Source: Anarhynchus alexandrinus
Taxonomy: Eukaryota > Chordata > Aves > Charadriiformes > Charadriidae
Reading direction: 5' to 3'
Assembly: GCA_008711295.1 (NCBI GenBank)
Contig: VUYV01000149.1
Location: 1,954,980-2,018,979, forward strand
DNA length: 64,000 nt
The notes under the pieces are model-generated. The model saw only the letters and a program-made list of their open reading frames with translations. It was not told the origin of the DNA and ran no database searches. This document shows positions 13,561 through 25,424 of this stretch, one piece after another (the stretch's first letter is position 1; each line of letters starts with the position of its first letter). The position numbers and the translations under genes were made by a program.

Positions 13561-15072
13561 ATCAAAGGAATCATTAGATAGGAATTGTTAATTTTTCAGT
13601 ATAGTCAGTTTCTCCTGTTGGCAGGCCAAAGTAACAAAATCATGTAATTCAGATATAAATCATAACATACAAGTGCGTGGACCTTAAGAGTCCAAGAAAA
13701 ACAGCAGTTTTGTGAAGCCTCGAATTCTATCGTAATAATTCCCACAACAGTGCATTTACACATAAAACCAGTATGTGAATGTGTATATTGGCTAATTAGT
13801 TTACCTTAAAGAATACAAGTGTGGTAGCTTAGACCAATTAACAAGCTTGTCTCACTGCCACTCTACATATATTTTGGAAGTTCAATTAATATTTATTTCT
13901 TACAGTATATGTTTACTAGTTCATTAATAAAATAAATTTTCTCTTCGCCTGAGGGAGTCCCTATTTGTTACTAGTTCTGTTAGACTATGATTGTTCTTGG
14001 TCTTTTGCTGTTTCAAACTTTTTATTGGATGAGTCACTGTAGCAGCTATGAATGCAGTTCCACATCTGGTCAGTGCAAGCAGTAGCTGTGCAACTAAGGT
14101 GGAAAATTACTGTCATTGTGTGACATATATCTTATGAAATAGCTGGGATTTAACTTAACAGAAAAAAATATTTAACTTTGTATTACGCATTTTCTGCATA
14201 CTTAAATACTTTGAATTGGGGCTAAGGCCTGGACACTAAATCGGAATCCTTTTATGCATAGCTGATTGCCAAAATGGTAAATATAATACAAGCTTGTTAA
14301 CTTTGCAGTGTATTTGATTACGAAGAATGAAGCTGTACTTAGTCTTTAGTATGAATTTACTATGAACTAATTTTATATAGGTTACCAAACAAGCCTTAGG
14401 ATAGGCAAGGTTTACAGTCAAAATCCTTTCAGGTTAGATATGAATGTGAGACCATGGAGATTCACTACTGCAAATTCAGGACTACTTTTAACAATTACTT
14501 GCTTTTAAGAGAAGACCCTCAGAACAGTAAAACACCATGTATCCATCTCATGGAGCTACCCAGAGCTCCTGGGGAGGACTGGTCTGTTACTCAAAGCATG
14601 TGAGTTACCCTAGGTGAAAGAGAAAACTGTTTTCATATTGCTTCCTCCTTGATTTGTGGAAAAAAAAGGTGTTGAGTACACTCGGATCCCATTCATTTAA
14701 CCTTCACCTGCAGAATGTGGGATTTGAAATGCATGAGAAATATACATTCTCAAAATACCAACATCCTTAGAACGCAGGGGGAAAAAAATCAAGCAAATTC
14801 AGTGAACCCACAGCATATGGAATGTATTTTTTACTGTCAACATATGATTTTACTATAAATAAGCATCACTTCTAAAATAACTTGCATCACAGACATGCAC
14901 TTGCTCGTCTCTTTTCCAAGCGAACACTCATGCCAAGGCAGAAAGACGTGAGCTGGCTCCATTCTCAAAGCCATGTAGTTACATACACTGTTGTGGTGCT
15001 GAGCAAAACCTGCTGCTGGCAGTTGTCCAGCCTCCTGTCCTCAGAGTGCAGGAGAAAGGTGTATATTTGTCA

Positions 15073-15105
15073 TTAAAAAAAAAGAAAGGAAAAAAAAAAA
15101 AGAAG
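15073..15105. repeat. A-rich tract
   Basis: Two poly(A) runs are broken by single G residues. This could be the remains of a retrotransposon tail, but no recognisable element precedes it. Confidence 0.6.
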
Positions 15106-15249
15106 GCATATCAACTGTCCATGTAGGAAATGCCACTGTGTTCTCCGCTTGCTTTCCTGCTTAGCTCCACCCTTCACATCCAGGGTGTTCTGTCCTTTGT
15201 GCAGGTCCTCCTCAGTTTTCTCTGCTCTTGCTGTGGCTTCTGAGTGCAG

Positions 15250-15274
15250 TGACCTGACCTGACCTGACCTGACC
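15250..15274 (+). repeat. (TGACC)5 pentanucleotide array
   Basis: Five perfect consecutive TGACC units occur here. On the minus strand they read as overlapping AGGTCA nuclear-receptor half-sites, and every second unit has the 10-base spacing of a DR4 element. The array is seen directly; a binding role is inference only. Confidence 0.85.
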
Positions 15275-17261
15275 AGGCTACCGCTGCCCAAGGGGAAATT
15301 GTGCCGTTGTTTTCTTTCTTATATGCTTTCAGAGTTTTTTTCCTTGTTGCTTGCAGTCTTGTAAGTTGGCAAAAAAGCTTTTATGCTTACGTACTAGTCT
15401 ACCCGCGGTGAAGAAAGTAGTATTTACAGCTAACTTCAGAAGACAGATCCAGAGCGAGTGCATTCGGAGGAATGGCATTAGTGGTGCAAAGCCAAACTGC
15501 TGCGTCTCAATCACTGCGTCATAATATTACAGTTTGACTCCACTAATGCACAGAGGCAGTTGTGTTTGACAGAGTGCTTATGCCTTTCAGCATAGGCTGA
15601 GCCGAGACATGGTAATTTTTAGGGAATGAGCTTTTTTGTTTTATATAGCTCCAAAGCTGATTGTTAGCACATTCATAATAATAATTGCTTTCCATTAATA
15701 ATATTGAGGCCCTTAAGCACAGTGGAGGGTAGCGTTGTGTGATGTGTGTGTAAGCCTTGTGTGAAGGTTGTACACAACAATCCAAATGAAACTTAGAAAC
15801 ACCTCAGAGGGAATTTATCCCCAATGTAATTCCACTGAGTTTTTAGGATCACCCCAGTCAGAGTGATATCATCATTGGTAAGTCAGAGACGTTCAAGTGA
15901 CTATAAAGTACTGACTATTAATACATTAAAACCAGAGGAGGCTTTAAAAGACCTTAAATGCTAGACTTGGACACTAATTCTCTTTTCAACAAAAAGATGG
16001 ATAACACACATTAACAGCCTAGCTGTGAACTGTTTGTCCCACGGTGGACTGGAAAGGTTGTCTCCTCCTTTGCTCCATCTTGATGACCTGTTAGTGCCAT
16101 AAGGCAGGGGGATGGTTCTGAGTTTTTGATGGAGGTTTTACGCCATCACACTCATAATGTGATGGAGTAAAATAATCACATTATTTTATGTGAAACAGCA
16201 ACCATTTATTGTTCATTTATTCACTTATAAAGATATTAATCAGCAGTGGGTATAATTATATCCAAGTCATGAGTGAGGGATTAGAGGATTTTTAGTCCAT
16301 TACATAAGATCTGTGTAAGCTATTCTGTTACATGCCAAGACCTCTTCCTTACTGGTTTATCGTAGCGAACAGGAGTCATGTAAACGAATGTGCAATTTTC
16401 AGGAAAGGAGTTGTGTCAATGGGTAATCTGGTAGTCTGCAATTAAATTTACTGCTCAAAGATGTTTGTAAATAAATGAAAATGGAAAAAGAACAGCTAGA
16501 TACATTTTTATTTTTGTTCAAAAATGAAATACTTGTCTCGTCTAGCAATGATATCATTAGAAAAGTTGTTCTGTTCCATTTTCAGAACCTGAATTAAGGA
16601 TCTTCAGCCAAAACCCCTGCAATGTAATAACCGAATTTTATTCTAAAATTCATTAGTTTTCCACTGAGATGCTTTCTTTTTTTCCGGATTTTGAAACAGT
16701 AGGGAATTTAAAATAAGGCTACAATGCAGATTGTTTTTCTTTTCTAGCTTTACCAAAAATAACTGCAAACAGCTTAGTGATATACCTAATGAAAACAGGT
16801 TTCTCCTCTTTGGAGTGGTTGTAGGGCCAGGCACTGCAGGATAGTAATCTACTCTGTCCAAGAGTATTTGTCACTCATTGTTTTGATGGTGGTCAAACGG
16901 TAAGGGCAAAATGGGAGTATGAAAAATTGCAACCATTAAACAGCATTAGAGGGTGTAAAGGTTAGTTTCTTCAGAATTGACTATTAGTCATCTTTTGGGA
17001 TAATATTACCCAGGGAAGTGGTTTAAGTATACCTATTAATACGACCAAGTAGCGAATGTTACATGCCCTGTGATCAGACCGTGTTACCAGCGATCCAGTA
17101 CTCTAGTGCTACAAGAACCACTATTCATGGTACTTCAATTGCACATATATACCCTATATGTGCATAAATTCTTTTTTCTTTCACATTTCATTGGAGGGCC
17201 CTGTGAGACACTTATGCCTTTGGGAAGATACCTGAGCAGCCTGCTGTATATAAAGAACAGA

Positions 17262-17316
17262 TTTTTTAAATTTTATTTTATATATTTCATAAATTTTATA
17301 TTTATTTATTTTAAAA
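17262..17316. repeat. AT-rich low-complexity tract
   Basis: About 55 bases of almost pure A/T with repeated ATTTTAT-type words. No gene content. Confidence 0.7.
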
Positions 17317-20300
17317 GCAAAACTGGTGATTTTCACCTCTCTGTTTCATGCTGCCATCCTACACTGTGTGCCCTTTAATAAGGGTCTTTTATGTTTGTAG
17401 CCACCATTTGTAACAGTCAAATTTCAGGCACTGGTCACTTGAGTGTATTGCACTTGCTTTAGTGGGACTTATCCTGTTGTTCTAAAGATTTTTTTTTTTT
17501 CCTCAGTTGATGTATTGAGTTAATGGAAAAGTGAAAAAAAAAATCCAAATACTTTAGAAACCAACTGCCAAAAGGTGAAACACAAACCCATGAGAATGCT
17601 TGTCATGGAGGCAAGATGCTGTGACGTCAAGTTTGGGGGAACTGGGAAACTTAGAAGTCAAATGGGGTAAGACCTGTTGAAATAAAATGTCTGCATGTTT
17701 GAGCTGTGCGTGGGCATTACATGTCCCAAACCCAGGAAGGGCCTGCCACTGCCTTTGGCTGTGGGATGGAATTGTAAGGTCACAACAGAGTGCCTCATTT
17801 CTAAGCCTCCCTTTATGTTTATTCACATAAGCATTGGTAGCTATTTTCTAAACAATGCTGTACATTTATTAGTGTCAAATGGGGTGGGGGAGCAAAAAGC
17901 AGCAAACTTCTCTGATGCATGAACTCAAACAATGAATCTGGAATGAACTCTAACTGTAGATCCCAAAAAGAAAGACAGCATTAAGCTAAACAGAAGTTTT
18001 TCAGAGTGAGCAACTCTTTTTGCTTCAATGTGAAGAAAATCTTGAGCATTTCAAGAAAAGAGGTGATTCAGCTACCATTCTGTTTAATAAATGAAGCCTG
18101 TAAATATTTTTAATGGAATTGCAGTTTATACAGAACTGCAGTTTAAACAAATCTACTCTGTGTATTACAGTGAACTGTTTAAAACTAATTTTCTGGTCTT
18201 GCTCAATCATTCTGAGTATGGTTACTTGTCTTGCTAAATATTGAACCAAAACTCGTAATTTTTTAAGTTGTAATTAATCCCAGAAGTTATACTTACGTTA
18301 CTAAAGAATGTGAAAACAGATATATTCACTAGTTTGCACTCTTGCAGGCAAAATATAGGAACACTTTCTGGGATCTTTACAAACTCCTTTGGGAACGCTG
18401 GCTGCATGTCTCATTTAGATAGCTGATGGATTTTCCTGTCTTTGCGCATTGTTAGCAACTGCAGCATTATTTATGCAATTTGATGGAGTATGTGGCTTAA
18501 GCACGACATAGTGGCCTTGCCAGATAAACAGTTGATTGTGGCTCTTGAGTCTTTCATTAGCAGTTCCAGCTTTCCCATTTTCAGAGGTGGGGTTTCTTTT
18601 CAGATAAAAGCCAAATGGTTCATAAGTGATAAATACAATGCTTTTTTAGGGGAATGCGAAACACTGCCATGGAAGAGATTCCCTATTCTTTCCTCTTATG
18701 AGGTCCGAGGACATGTTCTCTCAAATACTTTTCTTTTTTTTTCTGTAATCTCTGCATCTTATTTAGCGTGTTGGTTGGTATAAGCAGAAATGTTTGCTGC
18801 TTGCGCATTTTTTTTAATGTTTGTACAATTAAAGCTATACATTAAAGCAGTTTACTATTTAATCTACACTAGCAAACTTTTAAGATGACTGTGTTCCAAT
18901 ACACAGTTATAACTTCATCCACTTCACCTGCATATTGAATGTTGTTTTGGTATAGGCCATGGTCTATAACTATTCAAATTCGTTAGGTTGCATGGCCTGT
19001 TTTTTATGGCAGGATTGAAAGTGCATATCTAGCTTTACAGTCACAAAAGAGAGTGATAAGCTTTTAGTGTTAATGATTTATTTGATTTTGGGGAAACAAG
19101 AAATATAATTTAGGAGACTCTCCATGAGAGATCACAGAGTGCATTTCTTCTGTAATATTTTGCATTAATACAAAATGGGGGTTGCCTTTTAAAAAATTGA
19201 AAAGCTCAGCGTAGCGAAAATATTCTAAAATTATCTTAAGTGCATACACTGCTATGTTCCTATGTGTTTCTCTGAAATTCTCTCCCGCAGAGGATATTTA
19301 TGTAGAATAACATTTAATAAATCCAGAGAAATTCTGAGTGTTTGTGCTCACCTGATTGAAAAGTATACATAAATCTGAAGACACAATTTTACTCAGGTCT
19401 GCACCAGAGCATAATAGAGCCTTACTAAGCCCTGCTGTTTCTCGGTTATATGGGTCATCTCCTGCAGCAGGGATGCGACACTTTGTGAAAAATTCTGTGC
19501 TGCACTTTGAGTTACTCGTGGTGAAGACTGTGATATGCAATTGAAGAAGGTAGAGTGGAATATTACTGCTGCTGTGGAGTGTGGGAGGGTGCCTGAGCCG
19601 GCACAGACTGAGTTCCTCAGGGGTGTTGCCAGTGCTCGCTAAGGGTGTCCCTGTGATGCACTGCCATTGTGGTCTCTATTTTCATGGCCTGTCCCACCAT
19701 AAATTTTTCAGGTGACCAAAGCAGTAAGAATAGCTGTAATGTTTCAGGTGTCACATACAATTCTGTTAAAATAGTTCTCATTTCAGGTAGCGCCTACCAA
19801 TTTGAAAAAATGCCCAATATTGGCTAAGCTATAGAATTAACCATGACATTTGACAAACTGTTTCTGTGTTGAATTATTGTCACTGTAGACTGGTGTTCTA
19901 ATTTCTACTCCCCAGCCCTTTGTTAACAAATTTATCTGCATGTAGATCATACAAGTTGTGATCTTGTCATTCTTTAAATTCCTCTTTATTGAATGAAATT
20001 GATCGAGCTCATTTTAAGATCTATTTTCCAGTCATTTATTTGCATTATAGTTGCTTTTCTTATTCTTCTGCAGCTGATTCTTCTTGATTTGTAGGCATTG
20101 ATACTAGATTATTGTAGCTTATCTAAACAAGGAAGTAAATAAATCCTTCTATCCCTAAATGCTGTTCCCTATTTTAAGAAGAAAAGATCACATTAGCCCT
20201 TTGCTGCAATGTCATACATGGGAGATCATTCTTACCAGACTATTTGCCTTTTCTGAATTGAGTCCTCAACCCATCTTTTGTTTCTAGGTGTACCATCTTG

Positions 20301-21601
20301 CTTTCGATTTCTTCATACTCCAAGTAACCCACCACTCTGCATTTATAACTTCCCTCTTCTTTCTCCCCACTGTGTATCGTTGCTGACTTTAACATCGCAA
20401 TGGGCATGTTGTCTCCCAGGTCAGCAATTCTTTTACAGCATGGGGAAAACATCTTATTCTATTCCTTTCCTTTTGTCAATCTAAAGCCCCATGCTACACT
20501 CCGTTAGTAAATTGTGTAACCCTCTACCCATGGTGCATGTCCTTTCCCCTAATCTGTCTGTGCTTTAGAGGTTCTTTCAGCACTTCCACTGTACTCAGTG
20601 ACCGTTCCTCATGTCACAGAGAGGGGTAAGTGGCTCATCCTTAAGTGGCGACAGTTTAGGTTGACAAGTGGTGATGTCTCGGACTGGCCTTTCCCTGCCA
20701 GTGCGGGAGAGAGAGCTGGCCAACAGTGAAGGGACATTCCAGACAGTAACATGTCTCTTCTAAAGCTGTCTGAGAATGTCACCAGCAGTCAGCACTGGCA
20801 GTTTGACTCCATATTGGTGAAGTGCTTTGGCAGGGGCAAGAGGGACCTAGAAATGCTGTCTTTGATTTGGGTGTCTGTGGCTCGGAATGAGTCTCATCTT
20901 ATAGCAGCACATGGTAATTGCAAAATCACCTGTCAGAAGCAAGCTAACCATCAGCTTTGCTAGGGGTATTATGTGCTTTACCAAGGAACCCCACTCGTGA
21001 CAAGGTGCTAGGTAAAGAGCCAAGCAGTCTTTAGCTTCTTCAGCAGATAACCTCTAATACCTAGCTCAGGTTTGGGGCTAGGAGGAACATTTGCAAAATG
21101 TGTCTTAAATTGAACTGCCAACAGTAGTATTAATTGTAGAAGACCTTCAGAGATCTCCCATCTAACTAGCCTAACTTCACCAGACCGGATGGCGTCACAG
21201 CATGAATTGCTGTTCTTGGAGTCTTGTGAATTATCAGGTTAGGGAGAAAACAATATGCTTGAGTCACCATAACAATTTTTCTATGAGGATGGGGGCACAA
21301 GAAGAGAAGTGCAGAGAGTACATCCTCTTCAAAGCTGTTGCATAAAATCCAGCGTATCGAATGTTAGTAGTAAAACTGGAAGACAAGCTCTGGAAATTTC
21401 TTAGGATTTTAATCAGAAATGTGTAGAAAAGTGAAAGAGATCAAACCTGCGTGAGTATGAATGTTCAGTAAGCATCCATTATTTCAAGTACACATAGAAA
21501 GCTTTTTTGTTGTTCGCTCTCTAGGAAATTCAACAGTATTTAAAACTATTTTTACTGATTATATTCTCATTACCAGTCTATCTTTACATGTATTCGATAA
21601 G

Positions 21602-21650
21602 GGCTGGCCTATATATATAAAATCAGCCTATTCAGTGGCTGGCCTATATA
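21602..21650 (+). repeat. Short direct duplication, 35-base period
   Basis: The 14-mer ggctggcctatata occurs at 21602-21615 and again at 21637-21650. A simple local duplication is the likeliest origin. Confidence 0.75.
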
Positions 21651-22162
21651 ATCATAGTGGTTTTGCTGGCAGGAAATTCCAGAACCTGAGGAAGAGATGG
21701 TTGAATTTATTTGCACACAAGAATGGTGCTACCAAGCCCATTGGGACACTGTGATGGGGTAACGGGTTGCAAACACACAGCTTCTGAATGAGAGACAAAT
21801 TGCTAAAATAGTACAATTGGTGGTCATCTCCATCTCCATATATTAAAAAGTGTAGGACTTGAGGATGTAGATCTTGCTGTAAGAGCTGAGAATTCAGCAG
21901 AAAAATGCTAAATTAAAAGATTTTTAAAAATTTAGAAACTGCTTTTCATATGAGTAGATGGCAGCAGAATGAAACTTGCCTGTTGATACATCACCAAGCT
22001 CATTTTTGAAAGGAAATGAAATCAAACTTGCCTATCTGAGGACCCAGACTTTGAGCCCTTGGATCTGCTTGTAGCATGTTCACCATGAAAACCAGTGGTG
22101 CCACTGCATGTGTGTTTTTGTGGTAGAATAGTTGGATGTTTCTGTTCAAGCTAGTGAGCAGC

Positions 22163-22789
22163 TCATAGTATCTTGTGGTTTTTGGAGGTATGCCTCCCCA
22201 GCAGTCGGCCCCTAGAGTCATATAGGTGTAGGTTTATTTGGCAGACCAGCTTTTTTGAGAATTTCAGAGCCCATGCTGCTAAAATAAGCGTAATTACTGC
22301 TCCAGCAATTAAAATGAGGTCTCGCCAAAAGAACTCAAGACACTTGATTGGGAGAAGCCTCTTACAAATCCCCAGCTCATTCCCAGTCAGCTGCCTCAAG
22401 GGCTTCATCCTCACGGGACCTGGGGTTGCGCATCTGATGTTTTCAAGTGAGTGTGCAGAGATGTCTTCTAACCAGAGTTTTAGATACAGAATATGACAGT
22501 CACAGTTCCAAGGATTGTCGAATATTTTCACTTCCTCCAGGCTGCGCAAGCTGTCCAGGGCACCGGGAGGAACCGAGGTCAGGCTGTTGTTCTGTAGATA
22601 AAGCCTCTTGGTGTTAACGGGCAAGGCAGGCACTTCCGTCAGCTTCCGCGAGCTGCAGTCTATATGCAAACCCTTCATTTCTCCCAGTGACTTACAACTG
22701 CAGGAGGGAGGACAGACTTCAGTTTGGGTCGTGTGGAACAGCAACGATATGGCAAATCCCATAACAGTGATGAACTCTGTCTTGTTCAT
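22163..22789 (-). CDS. GP9: GP9, platelet/thrombocyte glycoprotein IX
   Basis: Encodes a 208-residue type I membrane protein, the GPIX subunit of the GPIb-IX-V complex that binds von Willebrand factor on platelets (nucleated thrombocytes in birds). Residues 1 to about 23 form a signal peptide. An LRRNT cap follows with Cys 26, 30, 32 and 45. There is one leucine-rich repeat (LPVNTKRLYLQNNSLTSVP), with an N-glycosylation sequon at Asn67 matching the conserved human NNS. The LRRCT cap begins NPWNCDC (93-98), continues LKLWLEDI, and closes at Cys120 and Cys142. A transmembrane helix spans roughly 156-176. NPWxCDC, LRLWLED-like and RLTG-like blocks identify GPIX rather than GPIb-beta. The coding region is one exon, as in mammals, and an acceptor-like TAG ends at 22797, seven bases before the ATG. 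The cytoplasmic tail is about 32 residues, far longer than the human one of about six, and includes Cys183. Confidence 0.93.
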   Translation of the reverse strand: MNKTEFITVMGFAISLLFHTTQTEVCPPSCSCKSLGEMKGLHIDCSSRKLTEVPALPVNTKRLYLQNNSLTSVPPGALDSLRSLEEVKIFDNPWNCDCHILYLKLWLEDISAHSLENIRCATPGPVRMKPLRQLTGNELGICKRLLPIKCLEFFWRDLILIAGAVITLILAAWALKFSKKLVCQINLHLYDSRGRLLGRHTSKNHKIL

Positions 22790-22796
22790 GCTTCAG

Positions 22797-22811
22797 CTAC
22801 CCAGAGAATAA
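22797..22811 (-). other. GP9: Candidate 3' splice acceptor in the GP9 5' UTR
   Basis: Read on the minus strand, a T-rich run ends in TAG seven bases before the GP9 start codon. Mammalian GP9 has an intron in its 5' UTR just upstream of a single coding exon, so this site fits. The matching 5' UTR exon was not located. Confidence 0.45.
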
Positions 22812-25312
22812 GAATAATAATCTGATAAGTATGGTTCATTAGCATGTTTCTAAATGCAGAACTAGAACACAGCTATTTCTTACTCAGGCTTCCTCAAGAG
22901 GTTTAGGTTTTTGGAAGAAGATTTTAGCTTTCTGTATTTCCCATAGAGCCATTCTTACTGGCATGAAGTAGCATAAATGCAACTGGGAGAGAGCACAATG
23001 CTTCCATTTGGTGTCTAGTTCATTGCTTTTCCTTCATAATTGTATTAAATATATTATTCAAAGTTATGGAACAGAATGTCACCAGAAGACGATGGTAAAA
23101 ACTAGGTTAGTTTTAGGCAAAGATTTTGATTCTGTTTCTATATCTTCATAGGTCTAGTGTTAAAATTGTGGGTTCAAGTTGGTTTTCAAAATTGCCCTTA
23201 AGAGGTTGAATAATTGTAAATGTCTAAAAATCTTCTTTCTTAGAGTACGAAGATTCTAACCAGGAAGTACGTATTTTTATGTGGCAAAAAGTTCTTTTTT
23301 GCCGCCTTGTAGATTCATGCATCTCTGAGAACATACAGTTTAAGATAGTGAATTGGAAATTTTTCATCTCTGGTACTTCTTGTCTTTTGGGGATTAAATA
23401 ACCATGCTTTGGGGTAGCAGGTGATTATCCCTTTTGCTATTAATTCCCACTTCTGTAGAGTGGATCCCACTAGACTTCCATTTTAGTCCCTTCTACTTGG
23501 CAGTTTAAAACCTCTAAAGCTATTCTCTTCCTGTGTTTCCTACTACTTCTCTGCATTTAAAAATACATAGCTAGCCTTGGGACCAGATTGGAATTTGAAA
23601 TACAAACTCCCTTGCACAGGTTGAGGAATTTCCAAACTTGCAAACATTTTCTTTATGATTTTAATACATCCCATAATTAAAATGTATTCTTTTTTTTTAT
23701 CCAATTCATTTGCAATAAGTAAGTATTGAAGCAAAACATCTGACTGCATATTGCCTTGGATACAACTTGGACAATGGTAGATACTATAAAAAGTGTTGGG
23801 TTTTTATACACCATACACAAAGAAAATTCCTTTTTAACTGAAGAAGGTGAAAACAGTTGTGTAACTTTATTTGCAGACAAGCATTAGAAGAACATTTGAG
23901 TATGATTTTAAAATTGGACTGGACAAAGCCTGACAAATAGCAAGCAGGTAGAACAGACTTAGTAACAACAACAATTACAGAATAAAAGAGGTTTTTACAT
24001 ACTAAGGCAATGAGGAGCTTAAATTATAGTAATGCAAAATGGAATTTGGAAAAAAAATTCTTCAAGATAATGTTTTCAAGCGTAGAGATATTTTAGAACT
24101 CAAAAAAAAAAAGGTTTTCCTCTTAAAATAAGCTGAGACTATTTTTTTTTTCTCTTGGAGGTTTCATTTAATAAAGACTAAAATTGTAGGGAAAGTTGAT
24201 TGATTTTGTGTTAAATTAATTTGCTTCAATTTACTTACAAGGATTATGTAATTAGGTTTTCAAAATAAAGTTAGACAGCTTTAGATTCCTGATCTAAATA
24301 CTACATTCCTATATTTTAAATTGGATTAATGCTACATAAAACTATAAACTTCATCACAGAGAAGCTGAAATATTAATCTATCTTAACAGCCTCCTATATC
24401 TTTGTTAGCAAACAGTTTGAATATCTTTGGTGTGAATCTAGATACTCATCTGTTATTTTTCAAGAAATATACTAGAGCTGTTTTTTTCAAGCTAGACATC
24501 TTAAAAGGACAGACTATGTCTGACTGAAAAAAAGTTAAGCACAATCTACAGAAAAGACAATCTCTTCTGATTTAATATGTAAACAGCAAGAAATTCCAAA
24601 TCAAATAGAAATAAAAACTGTGGCAAAATGCAGAAAGGAAGAGTTGGTGAGATGCCAGACTGACACTTACCCTTACTTATTCCCTCTTGATTCCTTTCCC
24701 TCCGCTTGGTATAGTGTTGGAGAATATATAGCAACTGGAGCTGACCTTTTAAAGAGTCAGTAAGGAAACATGTTAAAGATTATGAGCTTTTTCCTGTGCA
24801 TAATAGGAAACCATTCCCTTTGGAAGATGCTATATATGGTTGACGTGTCATGGCATATAGCGCTTGGGGCATTTTTGTATTTTCTGCAGACAAGAGGAAA
24901 TGCTTTTGAATTTTTTTTTATTGATAATGTACTTTTCCCATTAAACCTGACAATGTCTGGAAAACCTAAAATGACTTATCTGAAATCTAGTGTTATTTTC
25001 TCCAGCTGTAATAATCTACAGATATAAAAGTTAGCTTGAGCTTCTGCTGTTCACGCATGCAAGCCCAAGCAAGATACGAGGGAGCTAAAGTTAGCCCATG
25101 AAATAAGAGTTCTGTTTTAGTCAAAGCCAGGTGTTTTGATATCTGCCTTTCCAGTGATTAAGTAACATTTGTAAAAAAACCACTGTAGCATTGAAATAAC
25201 TTATTTTAGTCAGATGAGATCAACTTATATTAGTCAGATGAAATCATTAAGGGATAGAGAAATATTAATGCCATTACATTGAAATAGTGGTGAAAACTTA
25301 CCCAAAATACAG
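22812..25312. other. Non-coding flank upstream of GP9
   Basis: AT-rich unique sequence with poly(A)/poly(T) runs and no convincing exon on either strand. The GP9 promoter and untranslated first exon should lie somewhere in or beyond the first part of this stretch. Confidence 0.55.
22824..22894. promoter_or_regulatory. GATA and Ets motifs upstream of GP9
   Basis: A consensus GATAAG lies at 22824-22829, and an AGGAAG Ets core (minus strand) at 22889-22894, 35-105 bases upstream of the GP9 ATG. Paired GATA and Ets sites are typical of megakaryocyte/thrombocyte promoters, including human GP9. Both motifs are short and common, so the assignment is tentative. Confidence 0.35.
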
Positions 25313-25424
25313 CATGTAATTCTGGTCACCCGTGTTCAAAAAGATTAAGCCAACCAGTGAAAGGAAGGTTCCTGTGATGATCAGGGATTTGGAGAACCTA
25401 TCTTATGCGAAGAGGCTGAGAGTG
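25313..25424 (+). mobile_element. Old CR1-type LINE remnant
   Basis: A degraded fragment still reads like the CR1 RT C-terminal region at DNA level: taattctggtcaccc, then tcaaaaagat, then tgatcagggatttggagaacc and gcgaagaggctgagag. The order matches the cleaner copy at 9.9-10.0 kb (tccagttctgggc, then aaaatgattaggggattgg, then gaggaaaggctgaggg). It has several indels and no open frame, so it is ancient. Confidence 0.65.

Larger units (their letters stand above)
10409..22162. other. Intergenic between GP9 and the CR1 copy, no gene seen
   Basis: About 11.7 kb of AT-rich unique sequence lies downstream (3') of GP9. Frames are short and featureless. It contains A-rich tracts (15073-15105), a TGACC pentamer array (15250-15274), a locally duplicated block (13501-13560), AT-rich low complexity (17262-17316) and a short 35-base-period duplication (21602-21650). 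No RNA gene was recognised. Confidence 0.6.
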
